A stretch of 64,000 nucleotides of DNA from Pseudomonas_T sp032052615. GTDB taxonomy: Bacteria; Pseudomonadota; Gammaproteobacteria; Pseudomonadales; Pseudomonadaceae. The notes beneath the pieces were generated by a model. It was not told the origin of the DNA. It made no database searches and worked only from the letters and a program-made list of their open reading frames with translations. Positions within the stretch are counted from its first letter, which is position 1. Every line of letters begins with the position of its first letter. The position numbers were made by a program, and so were the translations under genes. Below, piece by piece: positions 26,300 through 34,879 of this stretch. The DNA lies in NCBI GenBank assembly GCA_032052615.1, contig DAMBWF010000001.1, positions 434,001 through 498,000 of the forward strand. The letters run 5' to 3'.

Positions 26300-27034
26300 G
26301 TGCTGCCCCTGCTGATCGCCCTGCAATTCCTCACCCGCCTGCCGGTGCACCTGCCGGGGCCGCCGGCCCCGGAGCGGACGGGGCGCTCGTTGCTCTGGTA
26401 CCCGGCGGTGGGCCTGCTGCTGGGGCTGCTGGTCGCGACCGCCCAGGCCCTGCTGGACGGCGTACCCGCGCTGCTGCAAGCGGCGCTGCTGCTGGCGCTG
26501 TGGGTCGCCCTGACCGGCGGCCTGCACCTGGACGGCCTGGCGGACAGCGCCGACGCCTGGGCCGGCGGCTTCGGCGACCGGGCGCGGACCCTGGCGATCA
26601 TGAAGGACCCTCGCAGCGGTCCCCTCGCCGTGGTCGTGCTGGTACTGGTGCTGCTGCTGAAGTTCGCCGCCCTGGTGGCGCTGCTGGACGCGGGGCGCAT
26701 CGGCTTGCTGCTGCTGGCCCCCTGGGTCGCCCGGCTGCTGCTGGCGCTGCTGCTGCGCTGTACGCCCTACGTGCGTCCCGGCGGCCTGGGCCAGGCCCTG
26801 GCCGAGCACCTGCCCCGGCGGGCCCTGCCCGGCGTGCTGGCGGCCCATGGGCTGGGCATTCTGCTGGGCTTCGGCCTGGCCGGTGCCTGGGCCCTGCTGG
26901 CGGGCGCACTGGTATTCTTCGCCTGGCGTCGCGCGCTGATGAACCGCCTGGGCGGGACCACCGGCGATACCGCCGGCGCCCTGGTGGAACTGGTGGAATG
27001 CGCGTCCCTGGTGGCCCTGGCCTGCCTGGCGTAG
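26300..27034 (+). CDS. cobS: Adenosylcobinamide-GDP ribazoletransferase (cobalamin synthase)
   Basis: This 244-residue, very hydrophobic inner membrane protein (CobV in Pseudomonas naming) joins adenosylcobinamide-GDP and alpha-ribazole. It has the conserved LQFLTRLPV opening, GGLHLDGLADSADAW, KDPRSGPLAV and GGTTGDTAGA. The start is GTG 26300, two bases after the phosphatase stop; no better ATG exists. It is the last gene of the operon. Confidence 0.93.
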   Translation: MLPLLIALQFLTRLPVHLPGPPAPERTGRSLLWYPAVGLLLGLLVATAQALLDGVPALLQAALLLALWVALTGGLHLDGLADSADAWAGGFGDRARTLAIMKDPRSGPLAVVVLVLVLLLKFAALVALLDAGRIGLLLLAPWVARLLLALLLRCTPYVRPGGLGQALAEHLPRRALPGVLAAHGLGILLGFGLAGAWALLAGALVFFAWRRALMNRLGGTTGDTAGALVELVECASLVALACLA

Positions 27035-27163
27035 CGGTCGGCTCAGGTCCCAGGCGGTTCGCGTCCCTGGCCGCGCGGAGCGCGCCGGCCCAGTCCGTTC
27101 CGTCCGATCGAATCGCCGGACCGGCCGACGGGAGACTCCTGGCGTCGCGTCACACTGGCCTTT

Positions 27164-27187
27164 GGTTCGCCGGTTCGCCGGTTCGCC
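27164..27187. repeat. Three tandem copies of an 8-bp unit
   Basis: GGTTCGCC is repeated three times without interruption (27164, 27172, 27180) in the non-coding stretch after cobS. No function is apparent. Confidence 0.8.
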
Positions 27188-27265
27188 AGGGCGCGGGTCC
27201 CCCCGGCCGAGTGGGTTGTGCTGCTACTTTTGTCTAATACGAGCTAAAAAAACATTCGGCGGAGG

Positions 27266-27293
27266 TTGCCGAGTCGGATTTGAGGTCTAGGCT
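27266..27293 (+). promoter_or_regulatory. Weak candidate sigma-70 promoter
   Basis: TTGCCG (27266-27271) and TAGGCT (27288-27293) are 16 bases apart in the only AT-richer segment upstream of the nine-gene cluster. The match is poor; the location is the main argument. Confidence 0.25.
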
Positions 27294-27831
27294 AGTCCTA
27301 TCCAGGGAAGGACCAGCCATATGAATTGTCGCGATCATCAAGCGCCCCGGGCGCGCCCCGCGCCCAGCGTCACCCCGGCCAGGGGCCGCCCGCCGGCCGT
27401 CGCGGTATCGTTGTTCCCCCCGGTGAACCCTCCGCGCGCCCCCGGCGAATCTCTTCCTCGCCCCGTTCTTCTCTCCGATGCCATCCCCCAGCGGGTCGCC
27501 CCCAGCGGGTCGCCCCTCGCGGGCCTTCCCGGCGCTGGCACCGTCGATCGGGTTTGCTCGTTGCGCGCCTCCCGGCGGAGGCGCGGGGCCGGCCCGGCTT
27601 TGTCGCTTCTCCAGGGGTGGACTTGATGAGCGTCGCGTACAGCGTCGGTTGCGGCGGTCGCGTCGCGCCGATCTTTCAGGCAGTCCTGCGAGCCCTCGTG
27701 CGCCGCGTTTCGCGCAGCGCGACCCCGAGCCCGGCGAGGCGCCCATCGGTTCTCCCAGCCCGGCGGACCTCGTCCACGCGCCGCCCGGGTTCCTTTCCGA
27801 GTGTCCATTCCAATAAGAAAAGGCATACACC

Positions 27832-28620
27832 ATGAGTTGGGTTCAGCTATCCGGCCAGCGGATGCACTACACCGAGCAGGGCGAAGGGGAAGCCGTCGTC
27901 TTCCTCCATGGCCTGCTCATGGATTCCACCCTGTTCGAGCCGCAGATCCGCTTCCTGCGGGATCGCTACCGGTGCATCGCCCTGGACGCCCGGGGGCACG
28001 GCCGCTCGGACCCGCCGGAGGGCGCGTTCACCCAGTGGGACGCGGCCCGGGACCTGATCGGGCTGCTGGACCAGATGGATATCCCGGCGGCCCACGTGGT
28101 GGGCATGTCCCAGGGAGGCTATGCCGCCCTGAGGGCGGCCCTCGGCCACCCCGGGCGGATCAAGACCCTGACGCTGATGTCCTCCCAGGCCGGCCTGGAG
28201 AACGACGAGCAACGCGCGCGCTATCACGCCCTGCTGGAGCACTGGCTGGCCCGGGGGCTTGACGAGACGGTCGAGCCCAGCCTGGTGCGTCTGCTCATCG
28301 GCGAGCGGCCCACCGAGACCCTGCCGCGATGGCTGGAGACCTGGCGGGCGGTGCCGCCCGAGGTGCTGCTACTCACCTTCGCCGCCGTGGCGAATCGCGA
28401 CGATGTGACGGCGCGGTTACCGGAGATCCGTTGCCCGACCCTGGTCGTCTGGGGCGACCGCGACCCCGCCGTGACCCAGGCGAGCGTCACCGACCTGTGC
28501 GCCGGTATCCGCGATTGCCGGCTCATGCGCGTCGGTGGCGGCGGGCACGCCGTCAACCTGACCCACGAGGAGCAGGTCAACCCGGCGTTGCTGGAATTCC
28601 TCGACACCCACGCCACCTGA
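27832..28620 (+). CDS. Alpha/beta hydrolase
   Basis: This is a 262-residue alpha/beta-hydrolase. The oxyanion region is VVFLHGLLMDSTLF, the nucleophile Ser93 lies in VGMSQGGYAAL, the acid is probably in VVWGDRDPAV and the His in GGGGHAVNL. It resembles the broad esterase/3-oxoadipate-enol-lactonase-like group. It is first of nine same-strand genes with gaps of at most about 30 bases. In that setting it could release or trim an acyl product, but the substrate is unknown. Confidence 0.85.
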   Translation: MSWVQLSGQRMHYTEQGEGEAVVFLHGLLMDSTLFEPQIRFLRDRYRCIALDARGHGRSDPPEGAFTQWDAARDLIGLLDQMDIPAAHVVGMSQGGYAALRAALGHPGRIKTLTLMSSQAGLENDEQRARYHALLEHWLARGLDETVEPSLVRLLIGERPTETLPRWLETWRAVPPEVLLLTFAAVANRDDVTARLPEIRCPTLVVWGDRDPAVTQASVTDLCAGIRDCRLMRVGGGGHAVNLTHEEQVNPALLEFLDTHAT

Positions 28621-28632
28621 ACGAGCGCGCTC

Positions 28633-29037
28633 ATGGACGATATCAAGGAAGGCTTCACCCCCCTTTTCAGAACCAGTCCGTTCCTGGACCTGTTGGGCCC
28701 CTTCTACCAGAAGCGGACCCCGGAGGGCCTGGCGATCGGCCTGAGGGTGGACGAGAAACACTGCAATGCCCGGGGGACCGCCCATGGCGGCCTCATGGCC
28801 ACCCTCGCGGACATCGCCCTGGGCTACAACGCGGCGTTCACTCAGGACCCGCCCCTCAACCTGGTGACGACCAGCATGAGCACGGACTTCGCCGGGGTGG
28901 CGAAGCGGGGCGACTGGCTGGAGGCCAGCGTGGACATCCAGAAGGCGGGCAGCCGCCTGGTCTTCGCCAACGCCTACCTCAGTGTGAACGGCGAAAGGAT
29001 CGTGCGTTCGAGCGCCTCCTTTCTGGTCAAGAGCTGA
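28633..29037 (+). CDS. PaaI-type hotdog thioesterase
   Basis: This is a 134-residue single-hotdog protein. The segment GTAHGGLMATLADIALGYNAAF carries the HGG motif of PaaI-like acyl-CoA thioesterases, with TTSMSTDFAGVAKRGDWLEA as the following strand. It lies 12 bases after the hydrolase gene and 29 bases before the desaturase. It probably hydrolyses an acyl-thioester (CoA or ACP) as an editing or release step of the cluster. Confidence 0.82.
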   Translation: MDDIKEGFTPLFRTSPFLDLLGPFYQKRTPEGLAIGLRVDEKHCNARGTAHGGLMATLADIALGYNAAFTQDPPLNLVTTSMSTDFAGVAKRGDWLEASVDIQKAGSRLVFANAYLSVNGERIVRSSASFLVKS

Positions 29038-29066
29038 ACCGCCACTACCGCGTCAGGAGCGTCCTC

Positions 29067-30023
29067 ATGTACACAGCGACCGAACCATCCAGCGTCAAGG
29101 AAGAAAAGAAGAAGGCCATCGACAGCCCGTATTTCCATCGGCTCCAGCGACGGCATTTCATCCTCTATGATGTGCTGCCAGGGTTCGGGGTGCTGGCCGC
29201 GATCGCCCTGGCCTTCTATGTGCCGGTCACGGCGATCGACCTGTCGTTGTTCCTGCTGTTCTGGTGCCTGACCGGGCTCGGGGTGACGGTGGGCTATCAC
29301 CGGTTGTTCACCCATCGCTCCTTCAAGGCGGCGAAGCCCGTGGCGATTCTGCTGACCATCCTCGGCTCGATGGCCGGGCAGGGCGCGCTGCTGTCCTGGG
29401 TCGCGATGCACCGGCGCCACCACGAGCTGAGCGACAAGGAGGGCGACCCGCATTCGCCCAACCTGCATGGCGCGGGGGTGAAGGGCGCGGTCAAGGGGCT
29501 GCTGCACTCCCACTACCTCTGGATGCGCCAGCACGAATACCCCAACGTGGTGTACTACGCCCCCGACTTGCTGCGGGACAAGGCGGTGGTGGCGGCGTCG
29601 AGGAAGTACACCCAGTGGGTGCTGCTGGGGCTGGCGTTGCCGACGGTCCTGGGCGGGGTGCTGTCGGGAAGCTGGATGGGCTGCCTGACGGGGTTCCTCT
29701 GGGGCGGCGCGGTACGCCTGTTCGTGCTGGGCCACACCATCTGGTCGATCAACTCCTTTCTGCACCGGTTCGGCTTCCGCCCGTACCAGTCCCGGGACCA
29801 TAGCCGCAATGCCGGCTTCCTCGGCTGGCTCACCTTCGGCGAGTCGTTCCACAACAACCACCACGCCTTTCCCGAATCCCCCTCGTTCGGCCTGCAATGG
29901 GCGCTGTTCGACCCCGGCTACTGGTTCATCAAATCCCTGGCCCTGCTGGGCCTGGCCTCGGAACTCCGAGTGCCCGGCAAGGCGAGAAGAACGTCCCGCA
30001 AACAACGCAACGTCACCCCCTGA
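29067..30023 (+). CDS. Membrane fatty acid desaturase
   Basis: This is a 318-residue di-iron desaturase of the delta-9 acyl-CoA/lipid type. The three histidine boxes are complete: HRLFTH (78-83), HRRHH (115-119) and HNNHH (262-266), plus His223 in LGHTIWSINS. There are about four membrane segments and no cytochrome b5 domain, so an external electron donor is needed. ATG 29067 has CAGGAG upstream; the frame is open earlier but antisense-like. Followed immediately by an acyl carrier protein gene, so the substrate may be an acyl-ACP. Confidence 0.9.
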   Translation: MYTATEPSSVKEEKKKAIDSPYFHRLQRRHFILYDVLPGFGVLAAIALAFYVPVTAIDLSLFLLFWCLTGLGVTVGYHRLFTHRSFKAAKPVAILLTILGSMAGQGALLSWVAMHRRHHELSDKEGDPHSPNLHGAGVKGAVKGLLHSHYLWMRQHEYPNVVYYAPDLLRDKAVVAASRKYTQWVLLGLALPTVLGGVLSGSWMGCLTGFLWGGAVRLFVLGHTIWSINSFLHRFGFRPYQSRDHSRNAGFLGWLTFGESFHNNHHAFPESPSFGLQWALFDPGYWFIKSLALLGLASELRVPGKARRTSRKQRNVTP

Positions 30024-30037
30024 AAGGATGCCTGGCC

Positions 30038-30316
30038 ATGACCACGTTCGAGACCCCCACCACTTCCCGTGCCGATGTGACCCGCTGGTGCAAGGCATAC
30101 ATCGCGAAGATTCTGAACATCGCCCCCGAGGGCATCGATGAAGACATGGACTTCAACGACCTGGGGCTGGATTCCTCCCTGGCGGTATCGCTGCTGATCG
30201 AGATCGAGCAGGTCTACGGCGTCGAGATTTCCACCGAGGCGCTGTTCATGAACCCAAGCATCGCGGCGGTTTCGGCGCTGGTGTGCGAGGGCCTGGCGGG
30301 CGAGGCGCGGCCATGA
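30038..30316 (+). CDS. Acyl carrier protein
   Basis: This 92-residue carrier protein has the phosphopantetheine Ser46 in LGLDSSLAVSLL and an acidic helix II region (LLIEIEQVYGVEIS). Unlike housekeeping AcpP, it sits among lipid-tailoring genes with a fatty acyl-AMP ligase, which suggests a dedicated carrier. The start at ATG 30038 is preceded by AAAGGA; its stop overlaps the methyltransferase start (ATGA). Confidence 0.9.
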   Translation: MTTFETPTTSRADVTRWCKAYIAKILNIAPEGIDEDMDFNDLGLDSSLAVSLLIEIEQVYGVEISTEALFMNPSIAAVSALVCEGLAGEARP

Positions 30317-31170
30317 CGGGGCCGCTGCGCGCCAGGCTGGACACGGCGGCCGAGGCCATCCGCCACCACTACGACGTGGGCAACGCGTTCTACCGCCTCT
30401 GGCTGGACGACACCCTGTGCTACTCCTGCGCCCTGTGGGAGGACAACGACACCCTGCACTCCGCCCAGGTCAACAAGATCAAGTACCACCTGGAGGCCAT
30501 CCGGGCGGGCGAGGCCGAGCGGGTGCTGGACATCGGCTGCGGCTGGGGCGGCGTGCTGGACCACCTGGCCTCGCTGCCGTCCGTCAGGCTCGCCACCGGG
30601 CTGACCCTCAGCGAGGAACAGGCCCGCCACGTCGCCAGCCGGGGCCTGGACAAGGTCGAGGTGCACCTCGCCGACTGGCGGGCCTTCGCGCCCTCGGTGA
30701 AATACGACGGGATCATCTCCATCGGCGCCTTCGAGCACTTCGCCACCCCCGAGGACAGCCCGGAGCAGAAGCTCGCGGTGTACCGCGAGTTCTTCCTCAA
30801 GTGCCGGGCGTGGATGACCGACAAGGGCCGTCTGTCCTTGCAGACCATCGCCTATGGCGCCATGGACCGCTCCCAGGCCAGCGCCTTCATCAATACCGAG
30901 ATCTTTCCCAACGCGGACCTGCCCACCCTGGCGGAAATTTGCCTGGCGGCCGAAGGCATCTTCGAGATCACCCGGGTCCGGAACGACCGGCTCGACTACG
31001 CCAGGACCTGCGAGCAGTGGTATTCCAACCTGCGTCGAAGGCAGGAGGAGGCGGTGGCCTGTTCCTCCCGGGAGACCGTGGATCGCTACCTGCGCTACCT
31101 GAAGATGTCGGCCTACGGCTTCCAGTACGGGAAGATCCAGTTGCTTCGGCTGGCGATGACCCCCTTGTGA
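30313..31170 (+). CDS. Cyclopropane-fatty-acid-synthase-like methyltransferase
   Basis: This 285-residue SAM enzyme has the size of mycobacterial mycolic-acid methyltransferases rather than the longer E. coli Cfa. It has HHYDVGNAFYRLWLD, Cys39 in YSCALWED, the SAM motif VLDIGCGWGG (71-80), GAFEHF with Glu141, and a C-terminal FPNADLPTLAEI. The family's bicarbonate-binding His (LLHTI in Cfa) is Gln177 here (LSLQTI). It could cyclopropanate or only methylate a double bond made by the neighbouring desaturase; activity is inferred. Confidence 0.87.
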   Translation: MTGPLRARLDTAAEAIRHHYDVGNAFYRLWLDDTLCYSCALWEDNDTLHSAQVNKIKYHLEAIRAGEAERVLDIGCGWGGVLDHLASLPSVRLATGLTLSEEQARHVASRGLDKVEVHLADWRAFAPSVKYDGIISIGAFEHFATPEDSPEQKLAVYREFFLKCRAWMTDKGRLSLQTIAYGAMDRSQASAFINTEIFPNADLPTLAEICLAAEGIFEITRVRNDRLDYARTCEQWYSNLRRRQEEAVACSSRETVDRYLRYLKMSAYGFQYGKIQLLRLAMTPL

Positions 31171-31181
31171 GCGGAGGAACC

Positions 31182-32417
31182 ATGTCAGCCGCCCTCGACT
31201 CTCCTCGGGCCGTCCAGCGCCCACCCAAGTTCAACCCCTTCCTGCCGGAGTTGCGCACCGATCCTTACCCGGTGTACGCCGCGCTGCGCGAGCACAACCC
31301 GCGCCACCAGGTGCTGGGCATGTGGGTCTTCACCCGCTACGACGACGTATTCGCCGTCCTCAAGAACCGGGCTTTCAGCTCCAGCCTCATTCCCGTCCAG
31401 ATCGAGGCCCAGTCGAGGAAGTACGGCCGGGTCGACGAGCCCTTCGAGCGCCTGGCCCGCAAGTCCATCGTGTTCACCGACAACCCGGACCATCACCGCC
31501 TGAAGAAGATCACCAGCGCCTTCTTCGGCGCCGCCGAGATCGACGCCCTCGCGCCGCTCATGGAACGGCTCGCCGGGGAGTTCCTCGCCGCCGGGCGGCG
31601 GCGGGGCGGCATGGATTTCGTCGAGGACTACGCCGAGCGGCTGCCCGTTTCCGTGCTGTGCCAGTGGATGGGCATCGATCTGGAGCACGTGGCCTCGATC
31701 CGGGACTGGACCCACCGGATCCGCTTCCTGCTGGAGCCCGGCCTGATGGTGGAAGGCGACTTCGACTCGGTGTCCCGCGCCCTGGATGCGTTCATGGCGT
31801 TCCTCGCCTCGCTCTGCCGCGAGCGGGCCACGGCCCCGGGGCCGGACCTGATCTCGCGCCTCATGCGGGCCCGGGCCGGCAGCGAGGCCCTGACCGACGA
31901 AGAGGTGATCTTCGTCTGCATCATGTGCTTCGTGGCGGGGCACGAGACCACCAAGAGCCTGATCGCCAACGGCATCCATACCTTGCTCGGGCACCCCGAC
32001 CAGTACGACTGGCTCGTCCGCCATCCGGAGCGGATGGACGCCTGCATCCAGGAATGCCTGCGCTACGAGTCGCCGCTGCAATTCACCAAGCGGGTCGCGA
32101 CCACGGACTGCGACGTGGGCGGGGTCGTTATCCGCGCCGGCCAGCACATCCTGTTGGGGCTGGGGGCGGCCAACCGGGACGAGGCGGTTTTCCGGAACGC
32201 GGACGCCTTCGATCCGCGGCGGACGGAAACGTCCCACCTGGCCTTCGGCTACGGCATGCACGGGTGCCTGGGCGGCGCGCTGGCGGAGCGGCAATTCCGC
32301 CACACCCTGGCCCAGGTCATCGAGGGCCCCGCCCTCGCGCCGGCGGGGCCCGCCACCTGGCAAGGCGAGAGCTTCATCGTGCGGGGCCTGTCTAGCCTGC
32401 CCGTCGAGTTCCGCTGA
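31182..32417 (+). CDS. Cytochrome P450
   Basis: This is a 411-residue soluble bacterial P450 without a membrane anchor. The I-helix motif AGHETT is at 252-257, the ExxR motif is ECLR (291-294), and the haem loop is FGYGMHGCLGG with Cys362. GCGGAGG precedes the ATG. It probably hydroxylates or epoxidises the acyl chain built by the cluster; partner ferredoxin and reductase genes are not nearby. Its stop overlaps the next start by one base. Confidence 0.93.
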   Translation: MSAALDSPRAVQRPPKFNPFLPELRTDPYPVYAALREHNPRHQVLGMWVFTRYDDVFAVLKNRAFSSSLIPVQIEAQSRKYGRVDEPFERLARKSIVFTDNPDHHRLKKITSAFFGAAEIDALAPLMERLAGEFLAAGRRRGGMDFVEDYAERLPVSVLCQWMGIDLEHVASIRDWTHRIRFLLEPGLMVEGDFDSVSRALDAFMAFLASLCRERATAPGPDLISRLMRARAGSEALTDEEVIFVCIMCFVAGHETTKSLIANGIHTLLGHPDQYDWLVRHPERMDACIQECLRYESPLQFTKRVATTDCDVGGVVIRAGQHILLGLGAANRDEAVFRNADAFDPRRTETSHLAFGYGMHGCLGGALAERQFRHTLAQVIEGPALAPAGPATWQGESFIVRGLSSLPVEFR

Positions 32418-33154
32418 TGGCGGGGGACGACGTGGCCCTGGTGTGCTTCCCCCATGCGGGGGGCAGCTCGGCCACCTACAACGCCTGGCGGCGCCTCGCG
32501 CCGGCGGGCATTCGCGTGGTCACGCCTGCGTGCTATGGCGGGCGCACGTCGGTGCGCGGCTCGATGGAGGGCATGATCGAAGCAGTGGTGGAGGAAGTCT
32601 CGGCCCTGGCGTCGCCAGTGGCGTTCTATGGCCACAGCATGGGCGCGACCCTGGCCTACGAAGTCGCCCTGTGCCTTCAGCGGGCGGGCAGGCCCGTGGC
32701 CCGGGTCTACCTGTCGGGCCGAAGGGCACCGCACATGCCTTTGAGGGTCCCGCCCATCCACCACCTGCCGATCGAGCAGGTGATTCCCCGGTTGGTGGCC
32801 TTCGGCGGCTTGCCGGCGACCTTCGACGCCGCCTCGAAGGTCGCCCGGGAGGTGATCGCCCATGTGTGCGACGACCTGCGCATCCTCGAGGCTTTCGCGT
32901 CTTCCGCCTCGAAGCCGGGCCGGCCGGCAGGGGACGCGCCCGGGCCGGCCGGGGCCGTCCTGTCGGCGCCCCTCGTCGCCATCCATGGGCGGGACGACGC
33001 CCTGGTCACCGCCGAGGAACTGCGGGCCTGGCGAGGCTACACCCACGCCGGGTTCGAATTCCATGCACTGGAGGGCGACCATTTCTTCCACTGCAACCGC
33101 CCGACGGCGCTGATCGACCTGATCGCGTCGCGACTACCCGCGAGGAGCGCTTGA
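32417..33154 (+). CDS. Type II thioesterase (GrsT/RifR-like)
   Basis: This is a 245-residue alpha/beta hydrolase. It begins VCFPHAGGSSATYNAWRRL, the hallmark of type II thioesterases, has nucleophile Ser74 in YGHSMGATLAYE, and ends with a catalytic His in EGDHFFH. Such enzymes remove acyl groups from carrier proteins in polyketide and non-ribosomal pathways. Here no large synthase is present, only the small carrier protein, so it may release or proof-read ACP-bound products. Confidence 0.9.
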   Translation: MAGDDVALVCFPHAGGSSATYNAWRRLAPAGIRVVTPACYGGRTSVRGSMEGMIEAVVEEVSALASPVAFYGHSMGATLAYEVALCLQRAGRPVARVYLSGRRAPHMPLRVPPIHHLPIEQVIPRLVAFGGLPATFDAASKVAREVIAHVCDDLRILEAFASSASKPGRPAGDAPGPAGAVLSAPLVAIHGRDDALVTAEELRAWRGYTHAGFEFHALEGDHFFHCNRPTALIDLIASRLPARSA

Positions 33155-34879
33155 ATGAAACCGGTTTCCGTCATCACGGACGTGCTGGATGCCCATGGCC
33201 GGACACAGCCCGACCACCGGGCCTTCGTCTTCCTTTCCGAGCGCCTGGAGGAAGTCGAGGCCTACACGTTCGGCGAGCTTCGCGCGGCGTCGCGGGGCCT
33301 GGCGGTGGACATCGCCGACCAGGTCGGCAGGGGCGAGCGCGCCATCCTGCTGTTCGAGCCGGGCCTGGATTTCGTCGTCGCCTTCCTGGCCTGCCTGTAC
33401 GCCGGGGCGATAGCCGTGCCCATCGCCCCGCCCAACAAGGGGCGCGCGCAACGCAACCTGACGGCCATCGCGGCGGACTGCGGCGCCCGCGTGGTGCTCA
33501 CCGACAGGGCCCTCGACGAGGGGTCGGCGTTCGCCGACGGCGAGGCGGCCATCCCCTGGAAGCGGATACGCGCCCGGGACGCTATCGCGGCGGGGGGCGA
33601 GGGCGGCGGCGTGCCGCCCCCGGCCCATCCCGCCGACATCGCCTTCCTGCAATACACCTCCGGCTCCACCTCGAAGCCCAAGGGCGTGGTCGTGTCCCAC
33701 GGCAATATTATGGCCAACCAGCGCATGATCCAGGCGGCGTTCGGTCACGACCGGCATTCCGATTTCGTCGGCTGGGTGCCGCACTTCCATGACCAGGGAC
33801 TGATCGGCAACATCCTCCAGCCGCTGTACCTGGGCGCCACCTCGGTCCTGATGTCCCCGGTGACCTTCCTGCGCTGGCCGCTCCACTGGCTGCGCGCCAT
33901 CTCCCGCTACAAGGCCCATACCAGCGGCGGCCCCAGCTTCGCCTACGGGGCCTGCCTGGCCGCCTTGGAACGAACCCCCGACGTGGAACTGGACCTGTCC
34001 CACTGGAAGGTGGCGTTCAATGGCGCGGAGCCCATCGACCCGCACACCTTGGCGCGCTTCGCCGAGCGGTTCGCCCGGTTCGGATTCGCCGCCGAGGCCA
34101 GCCTGCCCTGCTACGGGCTCGCCGAGGCCACGCTCCTGGTCTCCGGACGGGCGAACCCCGCGCGGCCCATCGTCCGTTTCGAGCGCGAGGGGCTCGCCCA
34201 CGGCCAGGCCATCGCCTCGCCGGAAGGCACGCCTCTGGTCAGTTGCGGCCCGGCGATTCCCGGCTCGCGGGTGATCGTCGTCGATCCGCTGAGCGCGGAG
34301 GTCCTGGCCGAGGGCCAGGTTGGGGAAGTGTGCGTGACGGGTGGGCACGTCACCCAGGGCTACTGGAGCGAGGCCCGCCGGGGGGCGGTGCCCCATGCCC
34401 TGCGACAGGTGGATGGAAGCCCCTATCTGCGCACCGGTGACCTGGGTTTCCTGCTGGCCGACGAGCTGTACCTGACCGGCCGTATCAAGGACCTGATCGT
34501 CTGCCGGGGGCGGAACCTGTACCCCCAGGATATCGAGCAACGGGCCTACGAATCCCATCCGGCGCTGGTCCGCTCGGGGTGCGCGGCCTTCGCCACGATG
34601 CGCAACGGCCAGGAGGAGGTGGTCGTCGTCCAGGAAATCCAGCGCGCCTGGCGCTACAAGGTGCCTGTCGACGAACTCGTCGGCCGGATTCGCAGGAGCG
34701 TTTACCAGGACTGCCAGGTCACCCCCGTCGACATCCTGATCGTATTGCCGGGGCGGGTCCTCAAGACCAGCAGCGGCAAGATCATGAGAACCGCCATGCG
34801 ACTCGCCTATGAGTCCGGCGACATCATTCCATGGACCGGCCTACCGAGCCGCAGGGAGACAAGCCATGACAGCGTTTGA
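33155..34879 (+). CDS. Fatty acyl-AMP ligase (FAAL)
   Basis: This is a 574-residue adenylate-forming enzyme. The P-loop YTSGSTSKPKG (167-177) is followed by GWVPHFHDQGLIGNILQPLY and LMSPVTFLRWPLHWL, sequence typical of FAALs rather than acyl-CoA ligases. Later motifs are FNGAEPI, YGLAEATLLV, TGDLGF, RIKDLIVCRGRNLYPQDIE and a C-terminal lysine in LKTSSGKIMR. FAALs activate free fatty acids and load them directly on carrier proteins, so this enzyme probably supplies the cluster's ACP. It starts directly after the thioesterase stop. Confidence 0.92.
   Translation: MKPVSVITDVLDAHGRTQPDHRAFVFLSERLEEVEAYTFGELRAASRGLAVDIADQVGRGERAILLFEPGLDFVVAFLACLYAGAIAVPIAPPNKGRAQRNLTAIAADCGARVVLTDRALDEGSAFADGEAAIPWKRIRARDAIAAGGEGGGVPPPAHPADIAFLQYTSGSTSKPKGVVVSHGNIMANQRMIQAAFGHDRHSDFVGWVPHFHDQGLIGNILQPLYLGATSVLMSPVTFLRWPLHWLRAISRYKAHTSGGPSFAYGACLAALERTPDVELDLSHWKVAFNGAEPIDPHTLARFAERFARFGFAAEASLPCYGLAEATLLVSGRANPARPIVRFEREGLAHGQAIASPEGTPLVSCGPAIPGSRVIVVDPLSAEVLAEGQVGEVCVTGGHVTQGYWSEARRGAVPHALRQVDGSPYLRTGDLGFLLADELYLTGRIKDLIVCRGRNLYPQDIEQRAYESHPALVRSGCAAFATMRNGQEEVVVVQEIQRAWRYKVPVDELVGRIRRSVYQDCQVTPVDILIVLPGRVLKTSSGKIMRTAMRLAYESGDIIPWTGLPSRRETSHDSV

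Larger units (their letters stand above)
27035..27831. other. 800-bp gene-poor region upstream of the lipid-type cluster
   Basis: The left part (27035-27215) is GC-rich and includes three copies of GGTTCGCC. About 27216-27320 is strikingly AT-richer and looks like a promoter region. Right of it the sequence is GC-rich and proline/arginine-coding in all frames. Two short open frames, 27321-27626 and 27626-27835, overlap head to tail and the second overlaps the hydrolase start; the first has GGAAGGA before its ATG. Their composition is not gene-like, so they are not called as genes. A short direct repeat around CAGCGGGTCGCCCC lies near 27490-27518. Confidence 0.5.

Noticed and set aside
27321..27835. 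Two short proline/arginine-rich genes
   Set aside because: Not called as genes because composition is not gene-like; kept as a low-confidence finding because of the overlaps.
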